Part shown: positions 26,698-37,351 of the stretch, piece by piece
How positions within the stretch are numbered: the first letter of the stretch is position 1
Layout of the letters: each line of letters opens with the position of its first letter
From: Pseudomonas sp. MM211
Lineage (GTDB): Bacteria > Pseudomonadota > Gammaproteobacteria > Pseudomonadales > Pseudomonadaceae
DNA: 64,000 bases
Reading direction: 5' to 3'
Assembly: GCF_020386635.1 (NCBI RefSeq)
Contig: NZ_CP081942.1
Coordinates: forward strand, 1,364,001 to 1,428,000
Program-made: the position numbers and the translations under genes
The notes under the pieces: model-generated
What the model was told of the DNA's origin: nothing
The model's input: the letters and a program-made list of their open reading frames with translations, nothing else
Database searches by the model: none

Positions 26698-27078
26698 TCA
26701 GTCGATGACCAGGATGCCATCCATCTCAACCTGCGCGCCCTTTGGCAGGGCGGCCACGCCAATGGCGGCGCGGGCAGGATAGGGCTGCTGGAAGTAACGG
26801 CCCATGACTTCGTTGACGGTGGCGAAGTGGGAGAGGTCGGTGAGGAAGATGTTCAGCTTGACCACGTCCTTGAACGAGCCGCCAGCAGCCTCGATGACCG
26901 ACTTGAGGTTCTCGAACACCTGTACGGTCTGCGCTTCGAAGCCTTCCACCAGCTCCATCGTCTTGGGATCCAGGGGGATCTGTCCGGACAGGTAAACGGT
27001 ATTGCCGGCCTTGATGGCTTGGGAATAAGTGCCGATAGCGGCCGGGGCTTTGTCGCTGTTGATGACGGTTTTGCTCAT
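26698..27078 (-). CDS. ridA: RidA family reactive imine deaminase
   Basis: The 126-residue protein hydrolyses 2-aminoacrylate and other reactive imines made by PLP enzymes. It has the family features [12 protein letters not shown] near residue 10, [33 protein letters not shown], and [20 protein letters not shown] with the conserved Arg that binds the substrate carboxylate. The ATG at 27078 removes an 11-residue extension. It lies 60 bases downstream of spoT. Confidence 0.93.
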   Translation of the reverse strand: MSKTVINSDKAPAAIGTYSQAIKAGNTVYLSGQIPLDPKTMELVEGFEAQTVQVFENLKSVIEAAGGSFKDVVKLNIFLTDLSHFATVNEVMGRYFQQPYPARAAIGVAALPKGAQVEMDGILVID

Positions 27079-27138
27079 AGAGGCTCCTTGGTGGAGATGC
27101 GCGAGGCGCATCGGTCATGGGCGGCCTGAACGAGTCGG

Positions 27139-29247
27139 TCAGGCCTTGACGCGGGTGATGCGCATGACGCCGGGCAGGGTGCGTAGCTTCTTGATCACTC
27201 GGGCCAGGTGTACGCGGTCGTGTACGCTGACCACCAGTTGTACCACGCTGACGCGCCCGTCGCGTTCGTCCATGCTGATCTTTTCGATGTTGCCATCGGC
27301 GGCATTGACGCTGCCGGCCAGCAGCGCGATGAGGCCGCGCTGGTGCTCCAGTTCGACGCGCAGTTCGACATTGAACTCGCCTGTGACATCCTTGGCCCAG
27401 GACAGCTGGATGCATTTTTCCGGGTTGTGGCGCACTTCGCTGATGTTCCGGCAGGTGTCCATGTGCACCACCATGCCCTTGCCCGCCGACAGGTGGCCGA
27501 CGATCGGGTCGCCCGGAATCGGCGTGCAACATTTGGCGTAGCTGAGTACCAGGCCTTCGGTGCCGCGAATGGCCAGTGGGCTTTCGGCATTGGGCAATTC
27601 TTCACCTTCGCCAGCTAGCAAGCGGCGGGCGACGACATAGGCCATGCGATTGCCCAGGCCGATATCTTCGAGCAAGTCGTCGAAGGTCTCCAGGCGGTAT
27701 TCGTTGAGCACCGCCTGCTGGCGCTCGGGCTGCAGCTTGTCGAGATGACTTTCGAAACTGGTCAGTACCTTGTTGAGCAGGCGTTCGCCAAGGTTGACGG
27801 ACTCCGAGCGTCGCTGTTGCTTGAGGGCGTGGCGAATATGGGTGCGCGCCTTGCCGGTGACCACGAAGTTCAGCCAGGCCGGGTTGGGGCGTGCGCCAGG
27901 CGCGCTGACGATCTCCACCGTGGAGCCGCTCTCCAGGGCCTGGGACAGCGGTGCCAGGCGGCGGTTGATGCGGCAGGCGATGCAGGTGTTGCCGACGTCG
28001 GTGTGTACCGCGTAGGCGAAGTCCACCGCCGTGGAGCCTTTCGGCAGCTCCATGATGCGGCCCTTGGGCGTGAACACGTAGACCTCGTCCGGGAACAGGT
28101 CGATCTTCACGCTCTCGATGAATTCCAGTGAGTTGCCGGCGCGTTGCTGCATCTCCAGCACGCCCTTGACCCATTGGCGCGCGCGAGCATGGTTGCCCTT
28201 TGGCGTTTCATCTTCGTTGGATTTGTACAGCCAGTGCGCGGCGATGCCGTTGTTGGCCATCTCTTCCATTTCGCGGGTGCGAATCTGGATCTCGATGGGC
28301 ACGCCATGCATGCCGAACAGGGTGGTATGCAGCGACTGATAGCCGTTGGCCTTGGGGATCGCGATGTAATCCTTGAAGCGGCCCGGCAGCGGCTTGTAGA
28401 GATTGTGCACGGCGCCCAGTACCCGGTAGCAGGTGTCGACCTTATCGACCACAATGCGGAAGGCGTAGACGTCCATGATCTCGTTGAAGGCCCGGCGTTT
28501 ACCGCGCATCTTCTGGTAGATGCTGTACAGGTGCTTCTCGCGGCCCATCACCTCGCCCGTCATGCCTTCGCGTTCGAGGCAATGCAGCAGCGACTCTTCG
28601 ATGCGGGTGACGATTTCCTTGCGGTTGCCACGGGCACGGCGCACGGCGGCGCGGATGCGCTCGGAGCGCATCGGGTGCATGGCTTTGAAGCCAAGATCCT
28701 CGAATTCCACGCGCATGCTGTGCATGCCCAGCCGATTGGCGATGGGGGCGTAGATTTCCAGGGTTTCCTTGGCGATGCGTCGACGTTTTTCGCCGGACAG
28801 CACTTCCAAAGTTCGCATGTTGTGCAGGCGGTCGGCCAGCTTGACCAGGATCACGCGAATATCGCGCGCCATGGCCATGGCCATCTTCTGGAAGTTTTCG
28901 GCCTGGGCCTCGGCCTTGGTCTCGAAATTCATCTGGGTCAGCTTGCTGACCCCGTCCACCAACTCCGCCACTGACTCGCCGAACTGCGCGTGCAGGGCTT
29001 CCTTGGCGATCCCGGTGTCCTCGATCACGTCATGCAGCATCGCGGCCATCAGACTCTGATGATCCATGTGCATGTCGGCGAGGATGCTGGCCACGGCCAA
29101 CGGATGGGTGACGTAGGCTTCGCCACTGCGGCGACGTTGCCCGTCATGCGCCTGTTCGGCGTAGAAGTAAGCGCGACGAACCAGGTTGACCTGGTCGTCA
29201 CCCAGATAGGTCGAAAGTCGATCGGCGAGGGCGTCTATGCTCGGCAT
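27139..29247 (-). CDS. spoT: Bifunctional (p)ppGpp synthetase/hydrolase SpoT
   Basis: The 702-residue enzyme makes and degrades (p)ppGpp. In order it has the HD hydrolase domain (H72-D73 in LHDVIEDT; HPLAVASIL), the synthetase domain (YQSLHTTLFG and RTREMEEMANNGIAAHW), a TGS domain near 385-450 (VYVFTPKGRIMELP), and a C-terminal ACT domain (about 625-700). The intact HD motif supports hydrolase function. The gene follows rpoZ on the same strand, an arrangement that links alarmone turnover with RNA polymerase omega, which helps form a ppGpp site in other bacteria. Confidence 0.97.
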   Translation of the reverse strand: MPSIDALADRLSTYLGDDQVNLVRRAYFYAEQAHDGQRRRSGEAYVTHPLAVASILADMHMDHQSLMAAMLHDVIEDTGIAKEALHAQFGESVAELVDGVSKLTQMNFETKAEAQAENFQKMAMAMARDIRVILVKLADRLHNMRTLEVLSGEKRRRIAKETLEIYAPIANRLGMHSMRVEFEDLGFKAMHPMRSERIRAAVRRARGNRKEIVTRIEESLLHCLEREGMTGEVMGREKHLYSIYQKMRGKRRAFNEIMDVYAFRIVVDKVDTCYRVLGAVHNLYKPLPGRFKDYIAIPKANGYQSLHTTLFGMHGVPIEIQIRTREMEEMANNGIAAHWLYKSNEDETPKGNHARARQWVKGVLEMQQRAGNSLEFIESVKIDLFPDEVYVFTPKGRIMELPKGSTAVDFAYAVHTDVGNTCIACRINRRLAPLSQALESGSTVEIVSAPGARPNPAWLNFVVTGKARTHIRHALKQQRRSESVNLGERLLNKVLTSFESHLDKLQPERQQAVLNEYRLETFDDLLEDIGLGNRMAYVVARRLLAGEGEELPNAESPLAIRGTEGLVLSYAKCCTPIPGDPIVGHLSAGKGMVVHMDTCRNISEVRHNPEKCIQLSWAKDVTGEFNVELRVELEHQRGLIALLAGSVNAADGNIEKISMDERDGRVSVVQLVVSVHDRVHLARVIKKLRTLPGVMRITRVKA

Positions 29248-29307
29248 GGGAGGCTCCCTTGCCAGGCCTTGTGCACCCGCGACCTACGTTTTCGACCAGG
29301 CATAGGC

Positions 29308-29571
29308 TTACAGAGGCTCGTTGGCCTCTTCGTCGAAGGCAGCGAACAGCGGCTCTTCTTCGATGATGTCTTCTTGGGCGATGACGTCGGCGTCTACCAG
29401 GCCGCTGGCGATTTCACGCAGCGCGACCACGGTTGGCTTGTCGTTTTCCCACGCCACTTTAGGCTCTTTGCCGCCGGTAGCGAGTTGGCGTGCGCGCTTG
29501 GTGGCAAGCATGACCAGCTCGAAGCGGTTATCGACGTTGTCCAGGCAATCTTCAACGGTAACGCGAGCCAT
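29308..29571 (-). CDS. rpoZ: DNA-directed RNA polymerase omega subunit
   Basis: The 87-residue subunit helps assemble RNA polymerase. The start [21 protein letters not shown] and the block [12 protein letters not shown] are invariant features of RpoZ, followed by a variable acidic tail. It sits between gmk (180 bases upstream) and spoT (60 bases downstream), the usual gammaproteobacterial order. Confidence 0.97.
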   Translation of the reverse strand: MARVTVEDCLDNVDNRFELVMLATKRARQLATGGKEPKVAWENDKPTVVALREIASGLVDADVIAQEDIIEEEPLFAAFDEEANEPL

Positions 29572-29751
29572 GGTGTTCCTCGTAGCAAATGCAAAAATAA
29601 GCTGGGCCCAAATGGGCGAGCGGACTGGATAGTCTAGAAAAACGCCAGCATTAAGGGAAGAGAAAGTCGCTGGAAGGCACGAGATCGCAACGCAGGGCGC
29701 GATTTTCGGTGCTCGAGCGACCCTCGCAGGGCGAGCCAGTCCCGCTTTACT

Positions 29752-31289
<1,538 letters not shown>

Positions 31290-31476
31290 ACTGCTTACCT
31301 CGTGAAGTTCTGCCGGTTTGGCGTTGGCCAAAGGCGGCGATTGTAGCGCAGTGCAGCGACGGCTCCCAATCGCGACCGCGCCTGTCGGACGGGCGCGGTC
31401 GCGGCCAGATGGCAACAGCCCCTATAATGCGCGACAGATTTCCGATTCCATATAGAGCACGAGCAGGTATTCCTTG

Positions 31477-32199
31477 ATGAAACGTCCCAGTGGCCGCGCG
31501 GCCGATCAGTTGCGCTCGATCCGCATCACCCGCAACTACACCAAGCACGCCGAAGGTTCGGTGCTGGTGGAGTTCGGCGATACCAAGGTGATTTGCACCG
31601 TCAGCGTCGAGCAGGGCGTCCCGCGCTTCCTCAAGGGCCAAGGCCAGGGCTGGGTGACCGCCGAGTACGGCATGCTGCCGCGTGCTACCGGTGACCGTAA
31701 TCAGCGTGAGGCCAGCAAGGGCAAGCAGGGCGGTCGTACCCTGGAAATCCAGCGCCTTATCGGCCGCTCCCTGCGCGCCGCGCTGGACATGAGCAAGCTC
31801 GGTGAAAATACCCTGTACGTCGACTGCGACGTGATCCAGGCCGATGGTGGTACCCGCACCGCTTCGATCACCGGCGCCATGGTCGCGCTGGTCGATGCGC
31901 TCAAGGTGATGAAGAAGCGTGGTGGCCTGAAAGGCGGTGACCCGCTCAAGCAAATGATCGCAGCCGTTTCCGTGGGCATCTATCAGGGCGAGCCGGTGCT
32001 CGATCTGGATTACCTGGAAGATTCCGCTGCCGAAACCGACCTGAACGTGGTGATGACCAGCACCGGTGGCTTCATCGAAGTTCAGGGTACCGCTGAAGGT
32101 GCGCCCTTCCAGCCCGCCGAACTGAATGCCATGCTGGCCCTGGCGCAGCAAGGCATGACCGAGCTGTTCGCCCTGCAGCAGGCTGCCCTGGCCGAGTGA
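31477..32199 (+). CDS. rph: Ribonuclease PH
   Basis: The 240-residue phosphorolytic exonuclease trims tRNA 3' ends. It shows [21 protein letters not shown], the RNA-binding [30 protein letters not shown] and the catalytic region [15 protein letters not shown] and [22 protein letters not shown] one codon upstream is in frame, but the ATG at 31477 gives the canonical start. Confidence 0.97.
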   Translation: MKRPSGRAADQLRSIRITRNYTKHAEGSVLVEFGDTKVICTVSVEQGVPRFLKGQGQGWVTAEYGMLPRATGDRNQREASKGKQGGRTLEIQRLIGRSLRAALDMSKLGENTLYVDCDVIQADGGTRTASITGAMVALVDALKVMKKRGGLKGGDPLKQMIAAVSVGIYQGEPVLDLDYLEDSAAETDLNVVMTSTGGFIEVQGTAEGAPFQPAELNAMLALAQQGMTELFALQQAALAE

Positions 32200-32225
32200 C
32201 CGGTCGCTGACCGAGGAGAACTGCG

Positions 32226-32600
32226 ATGAATGACAGCAACCTGTTGACGCCTGCGCCCGAGCCCAGCAAGGAAGCGCGCCAGTGGGCGATGATCTGTCAC
32301 TTCGCCGCGGCCCTCGGTTTCATCTTCCCCTTTGGCAATCTGATCGGCCCGCTGATCGTCTGGCAAATCAAGAAAGACCAAGACGCGTTCATCGACGAGC
32401 AAGGCAAGGAAGCCCTCAACTTTCAGCTGACCGTGGCCATTGCCGGCATTGTTTGCCTGTTGTTGATGCTGGTGTTGATTGGCTTTCTGCTGATGGGCCT
32501 GCTGTGCATCGGCACTATCGTGCTGACCATCATCGCCGGCATCAAGGCAGGCGAGGGGCGACCATACCGTTACCCGTTCTGTTTGCGTCTGGTTAAATGA
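32226..32600 (+). CDS. DUF4870 domain membrane protein
   Basis: The 124-residue protein has the DUF4870 pattern: a cytoplasmic start with WAMICHFAAALGFIFPFGNLIGPLIVW, the loop KKDQDAFIDEQGKEALNFQ, and two further membrane helices (about 70-115). These small membrane proteins have no known function. It follows rph by 26 bases and has a good SD (GAGGAG), so it is probably in the rph operon. In P. aeruginosa, as I recall, crc comes next; here the DNA instead meets a repeat and then an unrelated block. Confidence 0.85.
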   Translation: MNDSNLLTPAPEPSKEARQWAMICHFAAALGFIFPFGNLIGPLIVWQIKKDQDAFIDEQGKEALNFQLTVAIAGIVCLLLMLVLIGFLLMGLLCIGTIVLTIIAGIKAGEGRPYRYPFCLRLVK

Positions 32601-32622
32601 TCGCCAGCGGATCGACGAAAAA

Positions 32623-32784
32623 GCCAGCAGATTCAGGCCGTGTGAAAACGTAGCGAGCGAAGGTCAGGCAAGGCAAAAACCGGCGAAAAAGCGCAGTTTA
32701 CTAGTTGTAAATGAGCATTTTGAGCCGGTTTTTAACGCAGCATGACCGAGCGCAGTAGTTTTCACACAGCCTGAGATTGCTGGC
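32623..32784. mobile_element. MITE-like long inverted repeat
   Basis: The 27-base ends (32623-32649 and 32758-32784) are inverted copies with 23 of 27 matches, reading GCCAGCA..CAGGC.GTGTGAAAAC on one side. Inside, AAAAACCGGC pairs with GCCGGTTTTT and TTTAC with GTAAA, so almost the whole 162 bases can fold as one hairpin. There is no open reading frame. The terminal TGCTGGC followed by CTTTTTC could also act as a terminator for the rph-DUF4870 unit. I recognise this as a repeat of the kind found in several Pseudomonas genomes. Confidence 0.75.
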
Positions 32785-32822
32785 TTTTTCTTTGAAGTTC
32801 TTGCTGGTGTCCTGGCGCTATT

Positions 32823-33146
32823 TCAGCTGCGATCCGCCAGCACACCGATCAGGAAGAACACCAACAGCAGCACCGGTGCCAGGGTGTAATTGTTGAAATG
32901 TCCGAGGATTTGCGTCAGCAAGGGCGTCAGGTAGACCATCGCCAGACCGTAGCCGATGGCGCATATCAGGACGAAGATCAGCGTGCGCAGGATGAAGTTG
33001 AGGCTGCCGATCCGGCCCTGTACCCAGGCATTGATGCCCGGGCCGAACAGCACGAGCAGGGTGGCCATCAGTGCCAGGGAGATCTCGTAGAGGTGACCGC
33101 GGCTCCAGCGCGAAACGGTAGCGATCATATCCAGCAGCAAATCCAT
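32823..33146 (-). CDS. DUF3392 family membrane protein
   Basis: The 107-residue protein starts MDLLLDMIATVSRWSRGHLYEISLAL and has three hydrophobic helices at about 20-38, 50-70 and 85-105. This matches DUF3392, a family of small gammaproteobacterial inner-membrane proteins without a known role. The ATG at 33146 removes an extension that overlaps hemW. It lies 34 bases after hemW on the same strand. Confidence 0.82.
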   Translation of the reverse strand: MDLLLDMIATVSRWSRGHLYEISLALMATLLVLFGPGINAWVQGRIGSLNFILRTLIFVLICAIGYGLAMVYLTPLLTQILGHFNNYTLAPVLLLVFFLIGVLADRS

Positions 33147-33180
33147 AGGGGCTCCTTGTTGGTGCGCACGTTGACTGCGC

Positions 33181-34320
33181 TTACGGCAAAAAATACTGCA
33201 GCAGGTCATTGAGAAACAGCTGGCCTTCGCGCGTCGCCGTCAGACGAGCGGGATCTTTTTGCAGCAGACCACGGCGCTCCGCCTGTTCGCGGGCGCTGGC
33301 CAGTTGCTGCAGCGGTAGGCCGGTTCGTTGGCTGAACAGCTCGGCGCTACAGCCATCGCTCAGGCGCAGCACGTTCATCAGAAACTCGAACGGCAACTCG
33401 TCGGCGCTAAGGATGCGTTCGCCAGCGCTGTACTGCTTGGCGGGGTCGAGGTAGTCCTTGGGGAGGCGGGTTTTCCAGGTGCGGCTGATTCGGCCCTCTG
33501 GTGTACTCAGCTTGCCGTGGGCGCCAGCGCCAATGCCGAGGAAGTCGCCGAACGTCCAGTAATTCAGGTTATGCCGGGCGGCACGGCCGGGCTGTGCATA
33601 GGCCGATACTTCATACTGGCCGTAACCCTGTTCGGCGAGCAGCGCCTGGCCAGCTTCCTGAATGTCCCAGAGGGTGTCGTCTTCCGGCAGCACCGGCGGC
33701 TGGTTCCAGAACACCGTGTTCGGCTCCACCGTGAGCTGATACCAGGACAGGTGGGTCGGTGCCTGGGCGATGGCGATGCGCAGGTCGCCCAGCGCGTCAT
33801 CGAGGGACTGATCCGGCAGGCCGTGCATCAGATCCAGGTTGAAGTTATCGAAGCCGGCCGCGCGGGCCATGTCGGCGGCGCGAATTGCCTCATCGCCATC
33901 GTGGATGCGCCCCAGAGCCTTGAGTTTCTCTGCCTGGAAACTCTGCACGCCGATCGACAGCCGATTGATGCCCAGGCGTCGGTAGGCGGCGAATTTCTCC
34001 TGCTCGAAGGTACCCGGGTTGGCTTCCAGGGTGATTTCGATGTCGCTGGCGAACGGAATGCGCCGCTCCACGCCTTCCAGCAGGCGCCCGAGGGCCTTGG
34101 CGGAAAACAGGCTGGGTGTGCCGCCGCCGAAGAAAATCGACGTTAGCGGTCGGCCGTGGACCTGCGGCAGGTCGCTGTCGAGATCGGCGAGCAACGCGTC
34201 GACGTAAGCCTCTTCCGGCAGGTTTGGGCCGGCGGCGTGGGAGTTGAAATCACAGTAGGGGCACTTGCGCACGCACCAGGGAATATGGACGTACAGGGCC
34301 AGGGGAGGCAGCTGGAACAC
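33181..34320 (-). CDS. hemW: Radical SAM heme chaperone HemW
   Basis: The 379-residue protein has the radical SAM cluster motif C16-C20-C23 in WCVRKCPYCDF, then FFGGGTPSLF, EITLEANPGTF and NRLSIGVQSF, and a HemW C-terminal domain. HemW-type proteins handle heme delivery and lack coproporphyrinogen dehydrogenase activity. There is no ATG in a sensible place: the nearest in-frame start is the GTG at 34320 (MFQLPPLALYVHIPW) without a clear SD, and a TTG at 34377 is an alternative. It lies downstream of rdgB on the same strand. Confidence 0.92.
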   Translation of the reverse strand: MFQLPPLALYVHIPWCVRKCPYCDFNSHAAGPNLPEEAYVDALLADLDSDLPQVHGRPLTSIFFGGGTPSLFSAKALGRLLEGVERRIPFASDIEITLEANPGTFEQEKFAAYRRLGINRLSIGVQSFQAEKLKALGRIHDGDEAIRAADMARAAGFDNFNLDLMHGLPDQSLDDALGDLRIAIAQAPTHLSWYQLTVEPNTVFWNQPPVLPEDDTLWDIQEAGQALLAEQGYGQYEVSAYAQPGRAARHNLNYWTFGDFLGIGAGAHGKLSTPEGRISRTWKTRLPKDYLDPAKQYSAGERILSADELPFEFLMNVLRLSDGCSAELFSQRTGLPLQQLASAREQAERRGLLQKDPARLTATREGQLFLNDLLQYFLP

Positions 34321-34420
34321 AGGCGTTGGGTCACGGCAGGGTGATTGCGGGGCGCTATCGTGGCACGACTTGGGCAAAGCTCCAATGTTCGCGGACGAAA
34401 CGCCCCTCTGGTGGCGCTGT

Positions 34421-35014
34421 TTACAGGCCCAGACGCTGCTTGAGCAGGCGCATGGCGATGGCGCGGTGGCTGAGGCTGTTCTTGTCTGCGGGGGACAGTT
34501 CGGCGCTGGAGCACTGGCGCTCTTGCACCCAGAACAGCGGGTCGTAGCCAAAGCCATGTTCGCCACGGGCTTCATGCAGGATGCTGCCGTGCCACAGGCC
34601 TTCGCAGAGAATTGGCAGCGGGTCGTCGGCGTGGCGCACCAGGGCCAGGCAGCAGACGAACTGGGCGCCGCGCTCGGCATCCGGCACGTCCTTGAGGGCG
34701 GCCAGCAGTTTGGCGTTGTTGGCGGCGTCGCCCAGGCCGTCGGCGTAGCGGGCGGAGTAGATGCCCGGCGCGCCGCCCAGATGATCGACTGCCAGGCCCG
34801 AGTCGTCGGCCAGGGCGGGCAGCCCGGACAGGCGCGAGGCATTGCGGGCCTTGAGGATGGCGTTCTCGACGAACGACAGGCCGGTTTCCTCCGGCTCAAC
34901 CTGGCTGAACTCACCGACCGAGCGCAGGCGTACGTTGTCGCCGAGCATGGCTTGCAGTTCCTTGAGTTTGCCAGCGTTGTGGCTGGCGAGGACGAGTTCT
35001 GGGAAAGGCATCAT
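34421..35014 (-). CDS. rdgB: Non-canonical purine NTP pyrophosphatase RdgB
   Basis: The 197-residue enzyme removes dITP, ITP and XTP from the nucleotide pool. It has the substrate-binding start [15 protein letters not shown], the metal site [24 protein letters not shown], and the end [10 protein letters not shown] with SHRAIAM. Two adjacent ATG codons (35014 and 35011) are possible; the second is better spaced from GGAG. The start overlaps the stop of the DUF4426 gene. Confidence 0.95.
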   Translation of the reverse strand: MMPFPELVLASHNAGKLKELQAMLGDNVRLRSVGEFSQVEPEETGLSFVENAILKARNASRLSGLPALADDSGLAVDHLGGAPGIYSARYADGLGDAANNAKLLAALKDVPDAERGAQFVCCLALVRHADDPLPILCEGLWHGSILHEARGEHGFGYDPLFWVQERQCSSAELSPADKNSLSHRAIAMRLLKQRLGL

Positions 35015-35415
35015 GGCTCCGGAAAGAGTTCCTGGTTGAAGTCCAGGCGCTGGCCGTTCACCTGCAGGTTGAACAGCAGCACCTCGCGCGAGGTGATTGG
35101 AAACTGTGCTAGGTACGAGACGAATTCGCCCTCGCGCTGCTCGACGAAGGTCAGCGTCTGGCCGTGGCCAAGTACGTTCTTCACTTCACCGCTGATCGTG
35201 GCCGGGCTGGATTTTCCTGCCCGCAACACGCTGATGTTCAGCACAGCCTGCTTGCCGCTGCGCAGCAGGCCGCTGGCCTGTGCTATTTGCGGTTGCAGGT
35301 AACTGGCGTTGAAGGCGCTGTAATGCACCTCGAGATCACCCAGGCGCTGCATGCGCTCGGCGGCGCTGGCCGGCAGGCTCAAGCACAGGGTAATCAGCAG
35401 GAGGGCTAGGCGCAT
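35011..35415 (-). CDS. DUF4426 domain periplasmic protein
   Basis: The 134-residue protein has a signal peptide ([18 protein letters not shown]) and a small beta-rich domain with [20 protein letters not shown], matching DUF4426. Its function is unknown. It is placed between metW and rdgB, 15 bases after metW, and overlaps rdgB by up to four bases, so it belongs to the metX-metW-DUF4426-rdgB transcription unit. Confidence 0.85.
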   Translation of the reverse strand: MRLALLLITLCLSLPASAAERMQRLGDLEVHYSAFNASYLQPQIAQASGLLRSGKQAVLNISVLRAGKSSPATISGEVKNVLGHGQTLTFVEQREGEFVSYLAQFPITSREVLLFNLQVNGQRLDFNQELFPEP

Positions 35416-35430
35416 GGGCGGTTCCGCTGC

Positions 35431-36051
35431 TCAGTTGGCAATGTGCACATCGCGTGCATTACGCCCGCTGATGCGATAAATGCCGATTTCGCCCAGCAGG
35501 TTGGGCCACGCGCGGCTAGCCCAGCCGTGTTGGTGTTGATGGTCGACCGCCAGGCGCTGGAGTACTCGAGCGTCCTGCTGATGGCACAGGCGCTCGAAGT
35601 CCTCGAAGGTGCAGAAGTGGATGTTCGGCGTGTTGTACCAGGTGTACGGCAGGAAATCCGACACCGGCATGCGGCCCTTGCTCGCCAAATACCAGCGGCA
35701 GCGCCAGTGGGCGAAGTTGGGGAAGGTGATGATGCAGGTCTTGCCGACGCGCAACATCTCCGCCAGTACCTTGTCCGGGAAGTGCAGCGCCTGCAGGGAT
35801 TGGGTCATGACCACGACGTCGAAGCTGTCGTTGGCGAAGTTGCCGAGGCCTTCGTCGAGGTTCTGCTCGATGACGTTGACGCCCTTGCCGATGCACTGGG
35901 CGATCTTTTCCGGGTCGATCTCCAGGCCGTAGCCACTGACCTGCTTATTGGCGCTCAGCCAGGCGAGCAGGTCGCCATCGCCGCAGCCAAGGTCGAGCAC
36001 GCGGCTGCCAGCGGGAATCCATTTCTGGATGATCTCTAGGTCGGCTCGCAT
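35431..36051 (-). CDS. metW: Methionine biosynthesis protein MetW
   Basis: The 206-residue protein is an S-adenosylmethionine-binding methyltransferase-fold partner of MetX. It starts MRADLEIIQKWIPAGSRVLDLGCGDGDLLAWL, where VLDLGCGDG is the SAM-binding motif, and continues with VIEQNLDEGLGNFANDSFDVV and PFLPYTWYNTPNIHFCT-like sequence. It is two bases downstream of metX and required with it for O-acylhomoserine formation in several Pseudomonas. Confidence 0.94.
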   Translation of the reverse strand: MRADLEIIQKWIPAGSRVLDLGCGDGDLLAWLSANKQVSGYGLEIDPEKIAQCIGKGVNVIEQNLDEGLGNFANDSFDVVVMTQSLQALHFPDKVLAEMLRVGKTCIITFPNFAHWRCRWYLASKGRMPVSDFLPYTWYNTPNIHFCTFEDFERLCHQQDARVLQRLAVDHQHQHGWASRAWPNLLGEIGIYRISGRNARDVHIAN

Positions 36052-36053
36052 GC

Positions 36054-37193
36054 TTACACCTCGATCCGTTGCATGTAGCTGCCAAAGCCCTGCAGGTAGC
36101 GCGCAATGGGCATGAGAAAGGCGTCGTGGCCTTGGGGTGCATCGATCTCCAGGTAACAGACGTTCTTGCGTGCGGCGATCAGCGCATCGACGATTTCTCG
36201 CGAGCGGGCCGGCGAGAAGCGCCAGTCGGTGGTGAACGAGATCACGCAGAAGTCGGCCTTGGCCTGACCAAGGGTCTTGGCCAGATCACCATTGTGCTCG
36301 GCGGCCGGGTCGAAATAGTCCAGCGCCTTGGTCATCAGCAGGTAGGTATTGGCATCGAAACGCCCGGAGAACTCCTCACCTTGATAGCGCAGGTAGCTTT
36401 CGACCTGGAACTCCACGCTGTGGAAGTCGTAGTTGAGCTTTTCGTTCTTCAGGCCGCGGCCGAATTTCTCACCCATGGCGTCATCGGACAGGTAGGTGAT
36501 GTGGCCGACCATGCGCGCCAGCATCAGGCCGCGCTTGGGGATCACGCCCTGTTCCTGAAAGTGGCCACCGTGGAATTGCGGGTCGGTGAGGATGGCCTGG
36601 CGGGCGACCTCGTTGAAGGCGATGTTCTGCGCCGACAGTTTGGGCGCCGAAGCGATGGCCAGGCAATGCCGCACGCGATCCGGGTAGCTGATTGTCCACT
36701 GCATGGCCTGCATGCCGCCCAGGCTGCCGCCGACCACGGCGGCCCATTGGCCGATGCCGAGCAGGTCGGCGAGGCGAGCCTGACTATTGACCCAGTCTTC
36801 CACGGTCATCACTGGGAAGTCGGCGCCGAAGGGCTTACCGGTCGCCGGGTTGATGTCGGACGGGCCGGTCGAGCCGTTGCAGCCGCCGAGGTTATTGAGG
36901 CTGACGACGAAGAAGCGGTTGGTGTCCAGCGGTTTGCCGGGGCCGATGCAGCTATCCCACCAGCCCGGTTTGCGGTCGTCCACGCTGTGGTAACCGGCGG
37001 CGTGGTGGTGCCCCGACAGCGCGTGGCAAATCAGCACAGCGTTGCTGGCGCTGGCGTTCAGCTCGCCATAGGTTTCATAAGTCAGTTGGTAGTCGGCCAG
37101 GCTGCGCCCGCAGGCCAGGGCCAGGGGCTCGGCGAAATGGGCGATCTGCGGCGTGACCAGGCCAACGGAGTCTTGAGGAAAAACAGTCGGCAT
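36054..37193 (-). CDS. metX: Homoserine O-acyltransferase MetX
   Basis: The 379-residue alpha/beta-hydrolase fold enzyme acylates homoserine at the start of methionine synthesis. It has NLNN-like [17 protein letters not shown], the nucleophile elbow [12 protein letters not shown], and the terminal catalytic His in [10 protein letters not shown], with an Asp in TTDWRFSP. In Pseudomonas this type uses succinyl-CoA, but acyl specificity cannot be read with certainty here. It heads the metX-metW-DUF4426-rdgB unit. Confidence 0.94.
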   Translation of the reverse strand: MPTVFPQDSVGLVTPQIAHFAEPLALACGRSLADYQLTYETYGELNASASNAVLICHALSGHHHAAGYHSVDDRKPGWWDSCIGPGKPLDTNRFFVVSLNNLGGCNGSTGPSDINPATGKPFGADFPVMTVEDWVNSQARLADLLGIGQWAAVVGGSLGGMQAMQWTISYPDRVRHCLAIASAPKLSAQNIAFNEVARQAILTDPQFHGGHFQEQGVIPKRGLMLARMVGHITYLSDDAMGEKFGRGLKNEKLNYDFHSVEFQVESYLRYQGEEFSGRFDANTYLLMTKALDYFDPAAEHNGDLAKTLGQAKADFCVISFTTDWRFSPARSREIVDALIAARKNVCYLEIDAPQGHDAFLMPIARYLQGFGSYMQRIEV

Positions 37194-37351
37194 CGATCCT
37201 GCTCGGATAATGAAAGGTACATAGGAAAGTGCAGCAGTCTAAAGAGCGCGCCTGTCAGCGGCAAGGAAAGCGCACGTAGCCAATACCCGGGTTGGGCATC
37301 GCGAGGGGATCGCTAAAGGAACCTGGCGAGCCGAGTAGCGGCCCGCGAGGT

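Noticed and set aside
37194..37351. A SAM riboswitch before metX
   Set aside because: No conserved SAM riboswitch core or pseudoknot pattern was seen in the leader on the minus strand.
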